12,060 bases of DNA from NCBI GenBank assembly GCA_900762015.1, contig CAAFEX010000024.1, forward strand, positions 1 through 12,060, read 5' to 3'. A model generated the notes under the pieces. The model was not told where the DNA came from, ran no database searches, and worked only from the letters and a program-made list of their open reading frames with translations. Shown in pieces: positions 1 through 7,023 of the stretch; the stretch's first letter is position 1, and every line of letters starts with the position of its first letter. Both the position numbers and the translations under genes were made by a program. This DNA comes from an uncultured Collinsella sp. (GTDB lineage Bacteria > Actinomycetota > Coriobacteriia > Coriobacteriales > Coriobacteriaceae).

Positions 1-596
1 ATGGACAGAAACTTATGAAACTCCGCTTTATTGCGCACGTCAAGCAAGCCCACAACATCGCGCTCAACATAGGTATCAATATAGCTGGGGAAATAAACCG
101 AGGACGGCATTCCGGCGGAACGCAGGCGAGGGTATCCCCCTTCGAGCGCAAACAAATCCACTTCCAACTGCCCCTGCTGGCCCCTCTCCGCTTCTCGAAA
201 CGAAAATGGCAGCAATTTTAAGATCCCGACTCGCCCGGCAAGAGACTGGCCGATGCTTTTCATCATCAAAAAGTTTTGCGATCCCGTAAGGATGTATTGA
301 CCGGCGTCTCCCCGCTCATCCGAAACAACCTGAATCATCGAGAACAAATCCGGGGCGTATTGCGCCTCGTCGATGATGAGTCCGCCCTTTCGGTTGCGGA
401 TAAAACTCACCGGATCCTCCAAGGCCGCGCGCCTCGTTTGGGGGTCCTCAAGCGTAACATAGGAATAGTCGGGAAAGGCATGCCGAACCAGCGTAGACTT
501 ACCGCTCTGCCTAGGCCCCGTCAACGACACAACAGGAAACCAACCCGCCATGCGAATGAGCAACTCATGCAAATCCCTGTTAATGTACTCGGCCAT
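1..596 (-). CDS. AAA_14/DUF4143-type ATPase, 3' end cut by window
   Basis: The frame is open from the start at 596 to the window edge, giving 198 residues with no stop, so the C-terminal half is outside. Visible are a Walker A motif GPRQSGKST (residues 27-35), Walker B LIIDEAQ (73-79), a sensor-like LTGSQ (103-107) and the segment YIDTYVERDV (172-181), which marks the hand-over to the DUF4143 domain. The full family is usually about 380-450 residues. The start ATG has the purine-rich GGGG-containing sequence AAGGGGCG about 8 bases upstream, and an in-frame stop lies just before it. The family is widespread in gut bacteria and archaea. Its cellular role is poorly known, and toxin-antitoxin-like or nucleic-acid-linked roles have been suggested. 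It stands apart from the metabolic genes to its right, behind a tandem-repeat control region. The family call is secure; function is not assigned. Confidence 0.9.
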   Translation of the reverse strand, partial: MAEYINRDLHELLIRMAGWFPVVSLTGPRQSGKSTLVRHAFPDYSYVTLEDPQTRRAALEDPVSFIRNRKGGLIIDEAQYAPDLFSMIQVVSDERGDAGQYILTGSQNFLMMKSIGQSLAGRVGILKLLPFSFREAERGQQGQLEVDLFALEGGYPRLRSAGMPSSVYFPSYIDTYVERDVVGLLDVRNKAEFHKFLS

Positions 597-621
597 ATCA
601 ACGCCCCTTATAACGCTGTTA

Positions 622-713
622 CCATAATCGTATAGTATCATTTGCCATAATCTTGCAGTAGCGTTTTCCATAATCTTGTAGTAGTGTTTTCCACAATCTT
701 TTAGTAGCCCAGT
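622..713. repeat. Four tandem 23-bp repeats upstream of the ATPase gene
   Basis: The core CCATAATCTTG (variants CCATAATCG and CCACAATCTT) recurs at 622, 645, 668 and 691, exactly 23 bp apart. The second and third units are nearly identical (CCATAATCTTG-AGTAG-GTTTT); the outer two have diverged. The array ends about 25 bp upstream of the ATPase start codon. It is AT-rich compared with the rest of the window and contains TATA-like stretches on the minus strand (GATACTATACGAT near 630-642) that could be a -10 region. It is most likely an operator or promoter array for the ATPase gene. No spacers of CRISPR type exist. Confidence 0.75.
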
Positions 714-721
714 TCAAAAAC

Positions 722-758
722 GTTATTTATAGAGCCGAAATCTCAGACCCTAAATAAC
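722..758. repeat. Short AT-rich inverted repeat
   Basis: Arms GTTATTTA (722-729) and TAAATAAC (751-758) are perfect complements around a 21-nt loop. The repeat sits between the ATPase repeat array and the palindrome at 762-798. Role unknown; it may be part of the same control or termination region. No gene is supported in 597-847. Confidence 0.4.
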
Positions 759-761
759 AAT

Positions 762-798
762 AGCCACCACAATGGGAACTGTCCCCATTGTGGTGGCT
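762..798 (-). terminator. 15-bp palindrome, terminator-like or REP-like
   Basis: Arms 762-776 and 784-798 are perfectly complementary (15 bp, core CCACCACAATGGG) around a 7-nt loop. The element lies about 50 bp past the MATE stop codon. On the minus strand the stem is followed by TTGTTATTTA, moderately T-rich, so it can end the amidohydrolase-MATE transcript. The central GGGGACAGTTCCC-like palindrome also resembles the dispersed GGGGAC-type repeats seen in many bacterial genomes, so it may be a mobile palindromic repeat used as a terminator. Confidence 0.55.
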
Positions 799-847
799 TG
801 CAGGCGAGTTGACTTATTCGACTATCGCGGGCCGGCCGTGTCCGAGT

Positions 848-2224
848 CTAGAGCGTGGCAAGTCGCTTGGATTCGCGGACGGCGAGGGCGATGGAGATAA
901 GACCAGTGATGGCGTCAGCCGCCACCAAGGCAAACCAGACACCCTGAACGCCCATCATGTTGCCAAGCAGGTACATAAGCGGCACGGAGCAGATCACGTA
1001 GCGGAGCAGACCGGTGAACGTGGCGATACCCACCTTCTCAACCGCCTGGAAGTACATCGACATGGTCATGGCAAGATAGCCCAGGGCCACGGCCAGGATA
1101 ACGATGCGCGTGGCGTTGGCGGCAACCTCGACGAGCGCCGGGTCGCTACCAGCAAAAAAGGCGCAGACCGGCGTTGCGGCCACCCATAGCACAGCAGACA
1201 CCGCAGCAAGCGTCACGACCTGGTACTTAAGCGTGCAGGAGAGCGTTTCCTTGAGGCGCGACCACGCCTTGGCGCCGGCGTTGAAGGCGGCAATGGGCTG
1301 CAGGCCGTACGAGAAGCACTGGGCGACCATCATGGTAATGTAGAGGATGTAGCCGTTGATCACACCAAAGGCCGCGATGTAGAGCGAACCCATGTCGCCG
1401 CCGAGCTGGCCAAGCAACGAGTTGGCAACGGTGTTGAAGATGAACGTGGCAGCTTGCACCAAAAAGAACGGGAAACCAATCTTGATGATCTGGCCGCAGA
1501 TGGCCATGTCGAGTTTGAGGTCGGCGGCGCTGATCTGGAGCTGCGACTTCTTACCGCCGATGAACCAGAAGATACCGATGGCCCAGATACCGATGGAAAG
1601 ACCGTAGTACACGCCAGCTCCCATAACGCCAAGCTTGAGCACAAACGTGGAAAGCGCAAGCCAGCAGATAGCGACGATGGCAGACACGGTCATGAGGTTG
1701 GCCTGGATCTGAACCTTCTCGTCCACACGCATGACGGCGGTGACCATCTGACCAATGACCGTGAGCGGCAGCAGCACGGAGAAGGTGCGCACGCCGGCAA
1801 CGGTATCGGCCATGATGTCGGGCGTGGCGCCGAAGAATGCGCAGATGGGCTCGGTAAACACAGCCATCACCACAGCAAGCAGCACACTCACAATCGTGGT
1901 AAGCCAAAAACCCTGGCTAAACGCCTTGCTGGCGCCCTTAATGTCGCCGGCACCCAAAAGGTTGCCCACCACGGCGGGCACGCCGGTGCCAAACAGGTTG
2001 CCAAAGGCCAGGTTAATGTACTCGACCGACATGATGATCGAAACACAGGCCAGGCCGTGTGCACCCAGGCCCCAACCCATCACGAGGCCCTCAAGGACCA
2101 CCATGATAATCTGGGCGAGCATACCCTGGCCGGTGATGATGGTGTACTTGCGCACCAGGCCGGGAATCGGCTGCGAGGCAAGCTCACGCTCCTCCTCAAC
2201 AGCGGCGGTCGTTTCTTCTGCCAT
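848..2224 (-). CDS. MATE-family multidrug/metabolite efflux transporter
   Basis: The 458-residue product is the usual MATE length, with about twelve hydrophobic segments and an internal two-fold pattern. It is predicted to be an inner-membrane exporter driven by a Na+ or H+ gradient. The first half has the family signature region with GTGVPAVVGNLLGAGD, matching the G-x-G...R/N-x-x-GAGD loop after TM2. The second half has the equivalent PIAAFNAGAKAW. The start at 2224 is preferred over the upstream in-frame ATG at 2281 because AAAGGGGAG lies 4 bases before it and the extra N-terminus (many His and Ser) is not MATE-like. The gene follows the amidohydrolase by 96 bp with no strong terminator between them, so it is probably co-transcribed. 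The substrate cannot be read from sequence; a compound related to the amidohydrolase substrate is an inference. Confidence 0.92.
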   Translation of the reverse strand: MAEETTAAVEEERELASQPIPGLVRKYTIITGQGMLAQIIMVVLEGLVMGWGLGAHGLACVSIIMSVEYINLAFGNLFGTGVPAVVGNLLGAGDIKGASKAFSQGFWLTTIVSVLLAVVMAVFTEPICAFFGATPDIMADTVAGVRTFSVLLPLTVIGQMVTAVMRVDEKVQIQANLMTVSAIVAICWLALSTFVLKLGVMGAGVYYGLSIGIWAIGIFWFIGGKKSQLQISAADLKLDMAICGQIIKIGFPFFLVQAATFIFNTVANSLLGQLGGDMGSLYIAAFGVINGYILYITMMVAQCFSYGLQPIAAFNAGAKAWSRLKETLSCTLKYQVVTLAAVSAVLWVAATPVCAFFAGSDPALVEVAANATRIVILAVALGYLAMTMSMYFQAVEKVGIATFTGLLRYVICSVPLMYLLGNMMGVQGVWFALVAADAITGLISIALAVRESKRLATL

Positions 2225-2250
2225 TGTTCTCCCCTTTCCATGAGAGATTG

Positions 2251-2274
2251 ATGAATGGATGCATGAATGGATGG
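2251..2274. repeat. Two 12-bp tandem repeats in the MATE 5' leader
   Basis: ATGAATGGATGC and ATGAATGGATGG lie head to tail (11 of 12 bases equal), about 15 bp upstream of the MATE ribosome binding site. A weak GGCTGC/GCAGCC stem lies further upstream, between the amidohydrolase stop and these repeats. No T-run follows it, so it is not called a terminator. Confidence 0.5.
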
Positions 2275-2320
2275 GCGGCACGCACAGGCTGCGGCACCGC
2301 CTAGCGATGCAGCAGCCCCG

Positions 2321-3949
2321 CTAGGCCTCGTAGACCACCTTGCCGGCAATCATCGTGAGAGACGCCGTGGCCTCGAGGACCTCAGCCGGTTCGCAGTCAA
2401 AGAGGTTACGGTCGAGCACACAGATATCAGCCTGTTTGCCGCATGCGAGCGTACCGATGCGATCCTCGGCATGCATGGCGTAGGCGCTGCCGTAGGTGTA
2501 GGCGCGCAGGGCCTCGGCCATGGTGATGCGCTCCTGCGGGAACCACCCTTCTGGGTTGGAGCCGTCCTCGAGCATGCGGAAGACCGCGCCGTACACCTCC
2601 TCCATGGGCTCCAAGCCCACAACGGGGAAGTCACTGCCCAGGTGCACCACGGCACCGCTGGCAAGCAGGCTATGCAGGGGCCACGAAAGCGCAGCACGCT
2701 CGGGGCCCACGGCATCGTCCTTGGCAAGGTCAGCCATATCGAGCAGCATGTGCCACGGCTGCATACCAGGGCATATACCCAGCTCGGCATAGCGTGGCAG
2801 ATCCTCGGGCTGAACCGTCTCGTTGTGCTCCATGGAGTGGCGGCAACCCCGCTTACCATGCAAGCGCTCGCCCTCCTCAAAGCAATCAAGCACAAAACGC
2901 ACCGAGCGATCGCCGATCGTATGGACGCGCGTGTCAACGCCCCATTCCTGCGCCCTGACAATGGCGGCACGGATGCGCTCTGGATCCTCCGCGGGCTCAC
3001 CGCAGGTATCGGGCGCGTTGGAATAGGGTTCAAGCATCCAAGCGGTGTGGTCGGAGCACACGCCATCAAGAAACTGCTTAAAGCCGTGCCACTCGACCTG
3101 CGTACCCGAGAAGGCGTATTTCTCCTTGATCTGCTCGAGCGTTAAGGACTCGTTTTCGAACAGATCGGTGTACAGGAACACGCGCAGTGGCAAGTCGCCC
3201 TTGGCATTAAGACCTGCCAACACCGCATACGGGTTTTCCATGCTCACAAACGTAGGATTGACCATGCCGACCGTAGTGATTCCCAGGGCATTGGCGCGCC
3301 GGGCGGTTTTTGCAAACGACGCGTCAACAACCTCGGGCGCTGGGTCGTAGACCTCGTCCATAAAGAAGACGCCGGCGTTGTTGGAAAACACGCCCGTCAG
3401 ATTGCCCTCGGCATCCTTAAGGATCTTGCCGCCTGCGGGATCGGGCGTCTGCGAAGTTACTCCCACCTTGTTGATGGCGCAGGTATTGGCACTAAAGGTA
3501 TGCAGGTCAACCTGCTGCAGAAAGACCGGGCGGTCCGAGATGTACTCATCGATCATCGCGGCTGTGGGCATCTCGGGGACATCCCACTGGAACTGGATAA
3601 TCTGGCAGCCCAGAATCCACTCGTTATCGGGATGGTCGGCCGCAAACGCCACGACACGTTCCATCGCCATCTCAAAACTGGTGCAGTCGATGAGGTTGAC
3701 GGCAAAATCGGGGTCGGTCATAAACGCGCCCTGGGCAAAATGCGTGTGCGAGTCGATCAGGCCGGGCATGACGAGCTGGTCGCCAAAGTCGCGCACCTCG
3801 GTATCGGGACCGATAAACGGTGCCAGGTGAGCATCGTCACCGCAGGCAACAATCTTATCACCGCGCACGGCAACGCCGCCCTTAAACGGCTCGAGCCCAT
3901 CGCCGGTAAAGACGGCGTTGCTCTTGATAACTACATCAGCCTTGTCCAT
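2321..3949 (-). CDS. YtcJ-like metal-dependent amidohydrolase
   Basis: The 542-residue product belongs to the amidohydrolase superfamily, Amidohydrolase_3/YtcJ branch (usual length 520-580). The metal-site motif PGLIDSHTHF (residues 62-71, His68 and His70) follows the small N-terminal beta domain. FKQFLDGV (290-297) carries Lys291, a candidate carboxylated lysine. HTIGD (343-347), SMEHN (372-376) and GSDFPV (438-443, Asp440) supply the remaining metal and catalytic residues. The C-terminal part ends with the typical GTLACGKQADICVLD. No signal peptide is seen, so it is cytosolic. The start at 3949 has AGGAGG 6 bases upstream, much better than the upstream in-frame ATG at 3979. YtcJ proteins hydrolyse N-acyl or amide/imine bonds with varied substrates, and the substrate here is unknown. 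Neighbours are a MATE exporter downstream and a LuxR regulator upstream. Confidence 0.93.
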   Translation of the reverse strand: MDKADVVIKSNAVFTGDGLEPFKGGVAVRGDKIVACGDDAHLAPFIGPDTEVRDFGDQLVMPGLIDSHTHFAQGAFMTDPDFAVNLIDCTSFEMAMERVVAFAADHPDNEWILGCQIIQFQWDVPEMPTAAMIDEYISDRPVFLQQVDLHTFSANTCAINKVGVTSQTPDPAGGKILKDAEGNLTGVFSNNAGVFFMDEVYDPAPEVVDASFAKTARRANALGITTVGMVNPTFVSMENPYAVLAGLNAKGDLPLRVFLYTDLFENESLTLEQIKEKYAFSGTQVEWHGFKQFLDGVCSDHTAWMLEPYSNAPDTCGEPAEDPERIRAAIVRAQEWGVDTRVHTIGDRSVRFVLDCFEEGERLHGKRGCRHSMEHNETVQPEDLPRYAELGICPGMQPWHMLLDMADLAKDDAVGPERAALSWPLHSLLASGAVVHLGSDFPVVGLEPMEEVYGAVFRMLEDGSNPEGWFPQERITMAEALRAYTYGSAYAMHAEDRIGTLACGKQADICVLDRNLFDCEPAEVLEATASLTMIAGKVVYEA

Positions 3950-4011
3950 GTGAGCCTCCTCAGGCATCTTTGGTTGCAACGCGGACGCACCGCCCGCGTG
4001 GGCACTCGGTT

Positions 4012-4083
4012 GGGAGCGTAGCGCTCCCGCATCGGCGCGTGCCTACAAGCCGTGCTCGGACGTCTGTCCCACGTCCGCGGCTT
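4012..4083 (-). other. Hairpins in the amidohydrolase 5' leader
   Basis: Two stem-loops lie in the 315-bp gap between luxR and the amidohydrolase. The first is GGGAGCG-TAG-CGCTCCC (4012-4028). The second is a two-step hairpin with outer arms AAGCCG (4047-4052)/CGGCTT (4078-4083) and inner arms GGACGT (4058-4063)/ACGTCC (4071-4076). Neither is followed by a T-run on either strand, so they look like leader structure rather than terminators. No gene is supported in this gap. Confidence 0.45.
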
Positions 4084-4146
4084 CGCGCTACACCCATTGA
4101 TACACAGGGGCAAATCCGTGCCAAGGCCAGGGATCGCAAACGGTCA

Positions 4147-4182
4147 GTTTAAGCAGGTTTACACGCTTTACCTGCAGGTTTA
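4147..4182. promoter_or_regulatory. Phased GTTTA boxes upstream of the amidohydrolase (putative operator)
   Basis: GTTTA occurs at 4147, 4157 and 4178, with CTTTA at 4166, so the boxes fall on roughly the same helix face (steps of 10, 9 and 12 bp). GCAGGTTTA is directly repeated at 4153 and 4174, and the second copy is part of the palindrome ACCTGCAGGT. On the minus strand the block contains TAAACCTGCAGGT. This differs by one base from TAAACCCGCAGGT (plus strand, 11948-11960) in the ptcA control region. It is likely a binding site for a regulator of the amidohydrolase transcript; the identity of the regulator is inference. Confidence 0.5.
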
Positions 4183-4264
4183 TTGTCTGAGATTATTACC
4201 GCGTCATTACGCCCAACGGCGTGCCCGCCCACACGGCAAGACCCGCATGCAAGGAAGAATAGGA

Positions 4265-5257
4265 CTAGGAACGCCAAAAGGCATCTATGAGGTCATCTCG
4301 GTTGGAGACACCGCTTTTAACGTAGATGCGATGCAAGTGCGCCTTGACAGTGCCAGGGCTGATGACCAACTCGCTGGCGATGTTTTGGGCGTCGTTGCCC
4401 TTCAGCACCAGCGTGAGCACCTCCTGCTCGCGCCGCGACAGCTTATGGGCATCGGCATAGATCACAACGCGTGATGCTAGATCGTCCCCAGAGCGTGCGC
4501 TCTCGGCCGCCACGTCCTCATCGGCACGCGGATGACGGGCATACACGCGCAGGATATGGCTAAACTGGCAAAAGAGTTGGACCGCGCATGCCATGAGCAG
4601 CACGTTTTCGGAGATATTGCGCTCGGACAGATACCACAAAAAGAGGCTGATGACGGGGTTTTGAGAGTCGGGGCGACAGAGCAAAATCATGTAGGTGTCC
4701 TCGGCGATTACGCAAAACGCAAGAACGAGTGCCACCTTCCAAAAGAGCTTTGAGCGGTCGAGGTCGAGTTTCTCAACACGCGTGGCCCTGTGCCGGTAAT
4801 GCCAGGCGGCATAGGCAAGACATCCTACATTGCCCAGGTCACGCGTGAGCCAAAAGAGATACTGCTGCATCTCTCCGGCAGCACCGCTGCGAGGCACCAG
4901 CACCAATTGCAAGATTGAAAACGGCACGATAGCAAGTCCGAGCATGCGCGACGTCGGCCTTTTGCGCAAGCGCGCAAACATCCACAGTACCACGCAGGCA
5001 TAGATGGCAATACCGAGCACGCAGCGCAGCAAGGGGTGCTGCAACGGCTCGCTAAAGGTAACAGCGTAGTCGTATTTGAGCCGATTGTACTCGTCAAAAA
5101 AAATGACCGACATATCGAGCATGTAGAGCAAAAAGCCCGCCGCGGCCACCAGGCTGTCGCGACGGCGCGTCATGAGCCAAACCACCAATGCCACGGCACT
5201 GGTCACCAGAGCCACACCCATGATAATCGTGGTGTAGATATAGAACGCGAAACTCAT
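4265..5257 (-). CDS. Membrane-anchored LuxR-type transcriptional regulator
   Basis: The 330-residue product has about seven hydrophobic segments (roughly residues 5-30, 36-55, 76-97, 103-122, 138-152, 172-195 and 203-230). A short charged linker follows, then a C-terminal LuxR/GerE HTH (271-325) with LSRREQEVLTLVLKGN, a second-helix IASELVISPGTVKAH and a final helix ending at the C-terminus. Seven-helix proteins with a C-terminal LuxR domain are an expanded regulator type in Coriobacteriia. The membrane half probably senses a small ligand or the membrane state, and the HTH binds DNA near the membrane. There is no receiver domain, so it is not a standard response regulator. GGAGG lies 6 bases before the ATG. 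It sits between the amidohydrolase-MATE pair and the agmatine cluster, with GTTTA/TAAAC boxes in its own upstream region. It is a plausible local regulator; the target is unproven. Confidence 0.9.
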   Translation of the reverse strand: MSFAFYIYTTIIMGVALVTSAVALVVWLMTRRRDSLVAAAGFLLYMLDMSVIFFDEYNRLKYDYAVTFSEPLQHPLLRCVLGIAIYACVVLWMFARLRKRPTSRMLGLAIVPFSILQLVLVPRSGAAGEMQQYLFWLTRDLGNVGCLAYAAWHYRHRATRVEKLDLDRSKLFWKVALVLAFCVIAEDTYMILLCRPDSQNPVISLFLWYLSERNISENVLLMACAVQLFCQFSHILRVYARHPRADEDVAAESARSGDDLASRVVIYADAHKLSRREQEVLTLVLKGNDAQNIASELVISPGTVKAHLHRIYVKSGVSNRDDLIDAFWRS

Positions 5258-5290
5258 GCCCGCCTCCCCTGTCTAGATGCCGTGAGGATG

Positions 5291-5354
5291 TTGACAGATT
5301 CTTTGCCGCAAGATTAGACTCACCGATTAAACGTACTGTATCGTTTAGATAAAC
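5291..5354 (+). promoter_or_regulatory. Divergent control region with promoter and TAAACG/CGTTTA palindrome
   Basis: On the plus strand a consensus -35 TTGACA (5291-5296) is followed after 18 bp by TAGACT (5315-5320), a fair -10. Just downstream lies the perfect inverted repeat TAAACG (5328-5333)/CGTTTA (5342-5347), with a further TAAAC at 5350-5354. That position suits an operator acting on the plus-strand promoter and on the divergent luxR promoter. CTCACCGAT is also repeated at 5319 and 5364. The luxR promoter itself is not clearly visible on the minus strand. Confidence 0.5.
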
Positions 5355-5385
5355 AAGCTGTGTCTCACCGATGAAAGGAGATGCC

Positions 5386-5577
5386 ATGGCGCCTATCGCA
5401 CCGCTCAAAATACTCGTTGCTCCTGCCGCCAAGGCCATCGTCCACCTGAGCGACTCACTTACCTACAATGACGTCCCCTGTGTCGTCGAAGAGCGTTCGG
5501 ACAGCTGCCCCTATCTGGGCCACGTCCCCTTCTTTGCGCCTAAGCTCGTTTCCGATCCCGAGCACCGCGAACAGTAA
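5386..5577 (+). CDS. Small hypothetical protein, 63 aa
   Basis: The frame codes for 63 residues beginning MAPIAPLKILV and ending DPEHREQ. The start at 5386 has AAAGGAG 5 bases upstream; the ATG at 5371 overlaps that site and is rejected. Support for a real gene comes from the strong ribosome binding site, a consensus-like promoter about 60 bp upstream, and a hairpin right after the stop shared with the convergent antiporter gene. It has two cysteines (PCVVEERSDSC) and a short hydrophobic N-terminal stretch, but no clear membrane helix or known domain. It is the only supported plus-strand gene, divergent from luxR. Function unknown. Confidence 0.5.
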   Translation: MAPIAPLKILVAPAAKAIVHLSDSLTYNDVPCVVEERSDSCPYLGHVPFFAPKLVSDPEHREQ

Positions 5578-5584
5578 TCCAAGA

Positions 5585-5629
5585 TGCACCAAGCGCTGCG
5601 CAACTCGCGGCGCTTACTGTTTTGGTGCA
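5585..5629. terminator. Bidirectional hairpin terminator between convergent genes
   Basis: Inner arms AAGCGC (5591-5596)/GCGCTT (5610-5615) and outer arms TGCACC (5585-5590)/GGTGCA (5624-5629) form a two-step stem. TTTT follows the inner stem on the plus strand. It spans the 36-bp gap between the small ORF stop and the antiporter stop, and takes in the last codons of the antiporter gene. It would serve both transcripts. Confidence 0.55.
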
Positions 5630-7023
5630 AAGTAACCTGACCCCCGTGCACCAACGCCGGGATTGTCGACGCTTCGGCCGCGGCGCGATATGAGGCGCGA
5701 AACCTCGCCCAATAACAGGCCAATCACTACGCCCGCGAGAATCGGCAACTTTGCCATCTCGGCGGGCGAGCCGTTAAGCGGCACGATTGTCGCAACAATC
5801 GAAAGCACGAGTTCTACCACCGGCACCGCAAGCGCTACCGCAAGCACCTTGCCCTCGAAGGGCGCGCGGAACACACGTGGGCGGTCGTCGTATTTACGCA
5901 GGCGCCAAAACGCCGGGAACATCGGGATATAGCTCATGAGCAGAAAGACGACGTTCATCGAGAAGAAGACCCAAAAGACGTCGGAACCTTCACCCAGCGG
6001 AATCTGAAGTAGCAGCACCAAGCTGGCAAAACAACCGTTAATGAGTGCCGAGCCGTTGGGCATGCCGGTCTTCTTGGACACCAGTGCAAAGGGACGCGGC
6101 ATGTTGCCATGGCGCGCGGCATAGCTCGCCACGTTGTTGACGCCAAAGCTCCAACAGATCATGTTGGCAAACAGCGTTACCAAAAAGGCCATGCCCACGA
6201 TCATTGTCAGCGGGTGGCTGCGCCCCACCATGGCGGCAACCGCGTCCACAATGCCCGAATCGAGCGAAAGCTGCTCGGTGGGAACCGCGGCTCCAATACC
6301 GATGCCACAGATAATGTAGATCGCCGCGATGGCAACGCCACCGGCGATAACCGCCTTGGGGATGTCGCGCGATGGGTTCTTCATCGTGCTGGCAAAGGTC
6401 GCGACCACCTCAAAGCCCATAAAATTGAAGAGGATGATCGAAAGATACGTCAGTGAGTTAGTGTCTCCCAGATCGGGGACAAAGGTCTTAAACGACATAT
6501 CGTTGGCAAAGCCGTTATTGCAGGCAAACCAGATGCCGACGATTCCCACCACGGCGGTAATGAGCACCTTGATGACGGCGCCGCCATCCATGACCCAATC
6601 GGCCTCGGCCACCGGCTGCATTGCCATGACCGTAACGCCCCACACAAAGGCAAGCTCGATGGCAATTCGGACCCCAAGCGAAAATTCGATGCCCCATACC
6701 GCATTGATGACACTGGGGAACATGCAGGCGATACTTGCCACCCACAGTGGAAAGTTGACCCAATAGCACCAGGAGCAGCGGGCGCCCCAACGGTCGCCCA
6801 AGCCCAGGCGAACCCAATCGTACAGGCCGCCCTCGGAATCGAACGCCGTGCCCAGCTCGGCCACCACCAGGCCATAGGGAAGCAAAAACGTAATGATGAG
6901 GAAGATCCACCAGAAGAACTGCACGTTACCCATGGCAGATGCCGGAGCGGCCGCCTCAATGGTAAAGACAACGCAGATAACCGAGAGGATGACCTCGAAC
7001 AGGGAGAACTTTTTACCTGCCAC
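5614..7023 (-). CDS. APC-family amino acid/polyamine antiporter (second agmatine/putrescine-type)
   Basis: The 469-residue inner-membrane transporter has about twelve hydrophobic segments and belongs to the APC superfamily (amino acid/polyamine exchangers of the AguD/AdiC kind). TM1 carries EAAAPASAMGN (residues 23-33) in place of the usual GxG break. Other family-like stretches are FLLPYGLVVAELGTAF, FNFMGFEVVATF, CWSFGVNNVASYAARHGNMP and YIPMFPAFWRLRK. It is clearly a paralogue of the protein at 9143-10582 (same motifs in the same order, similar length) but has a different, basic C-terminal tail (SRRGRSVDNPG). The start is a GTG at 7023 with GGGGAG 6 bases upstream. Its codon use is less strongly biased than that of the first antiporter and aguA, suggesting lower expression. 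It may exchange agmatine/putrescine or a related cation. The substrate is inferred from family and position only. Confidence 0.88.
   Translation of the reverse strand: MAGKKFSLFEVILSVICVVFTIEAAAPASAMGNVQFFWWIFLIITFLLPYGLVVAELGTAFDSEGGLYDWVRLGLGDRWGARCSWCYWVNFPLWVASIACMFPSVINAVWGIEFSLGVRIAIELAFVWGVTVMAMQPVAEADWVMDGGAVIKVLITAVVGIVGIWFACNNGFANDMSFKTFVPDLGDTNSLTYLSIILFNFMGFEVVATFASTMKNPSRDIPKAVIAGGVAIAAIYIICGIGIGAAVPTEQLSLDSGIVDAVAAMVGRSHPLTMIVGMAFLVTLFANMICWSFGVNNVASYAARHGNMPRPFALVSKKTGMPNGSALINGCFASLVLLLQIPLGEGSDVFWVFFSMNVVFLLMSYIPMFPAFWRLRKYDDRPRVFRAPFEGKVLAVALAVPVVELVLSIVATIVPLNGSPAEMAKLPILAGVVIGLLLGEVSRLISRRGRSVDNPGVGARGSGYFAPKQ

Noticed and set aside
622..713. CRISPR array
   Set aside because: The 23-bp units are directly adjacent with no unique spacers, and only four degenerate copies are present.
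848..2281. MATE start at 2281, 19 residues longer
   Set aside because: The ATG at 2224 has a strong ribosome binding site, and the extension would be encoded by the tandem repeat and leader.
1454..3145. Long plus-strand frames opposite the MATE and amidohydrolase genes (1454-2251, 2267-3145)
   Set aside because: No recognisable protein features and fully covered by well-supported minus-strand genes.
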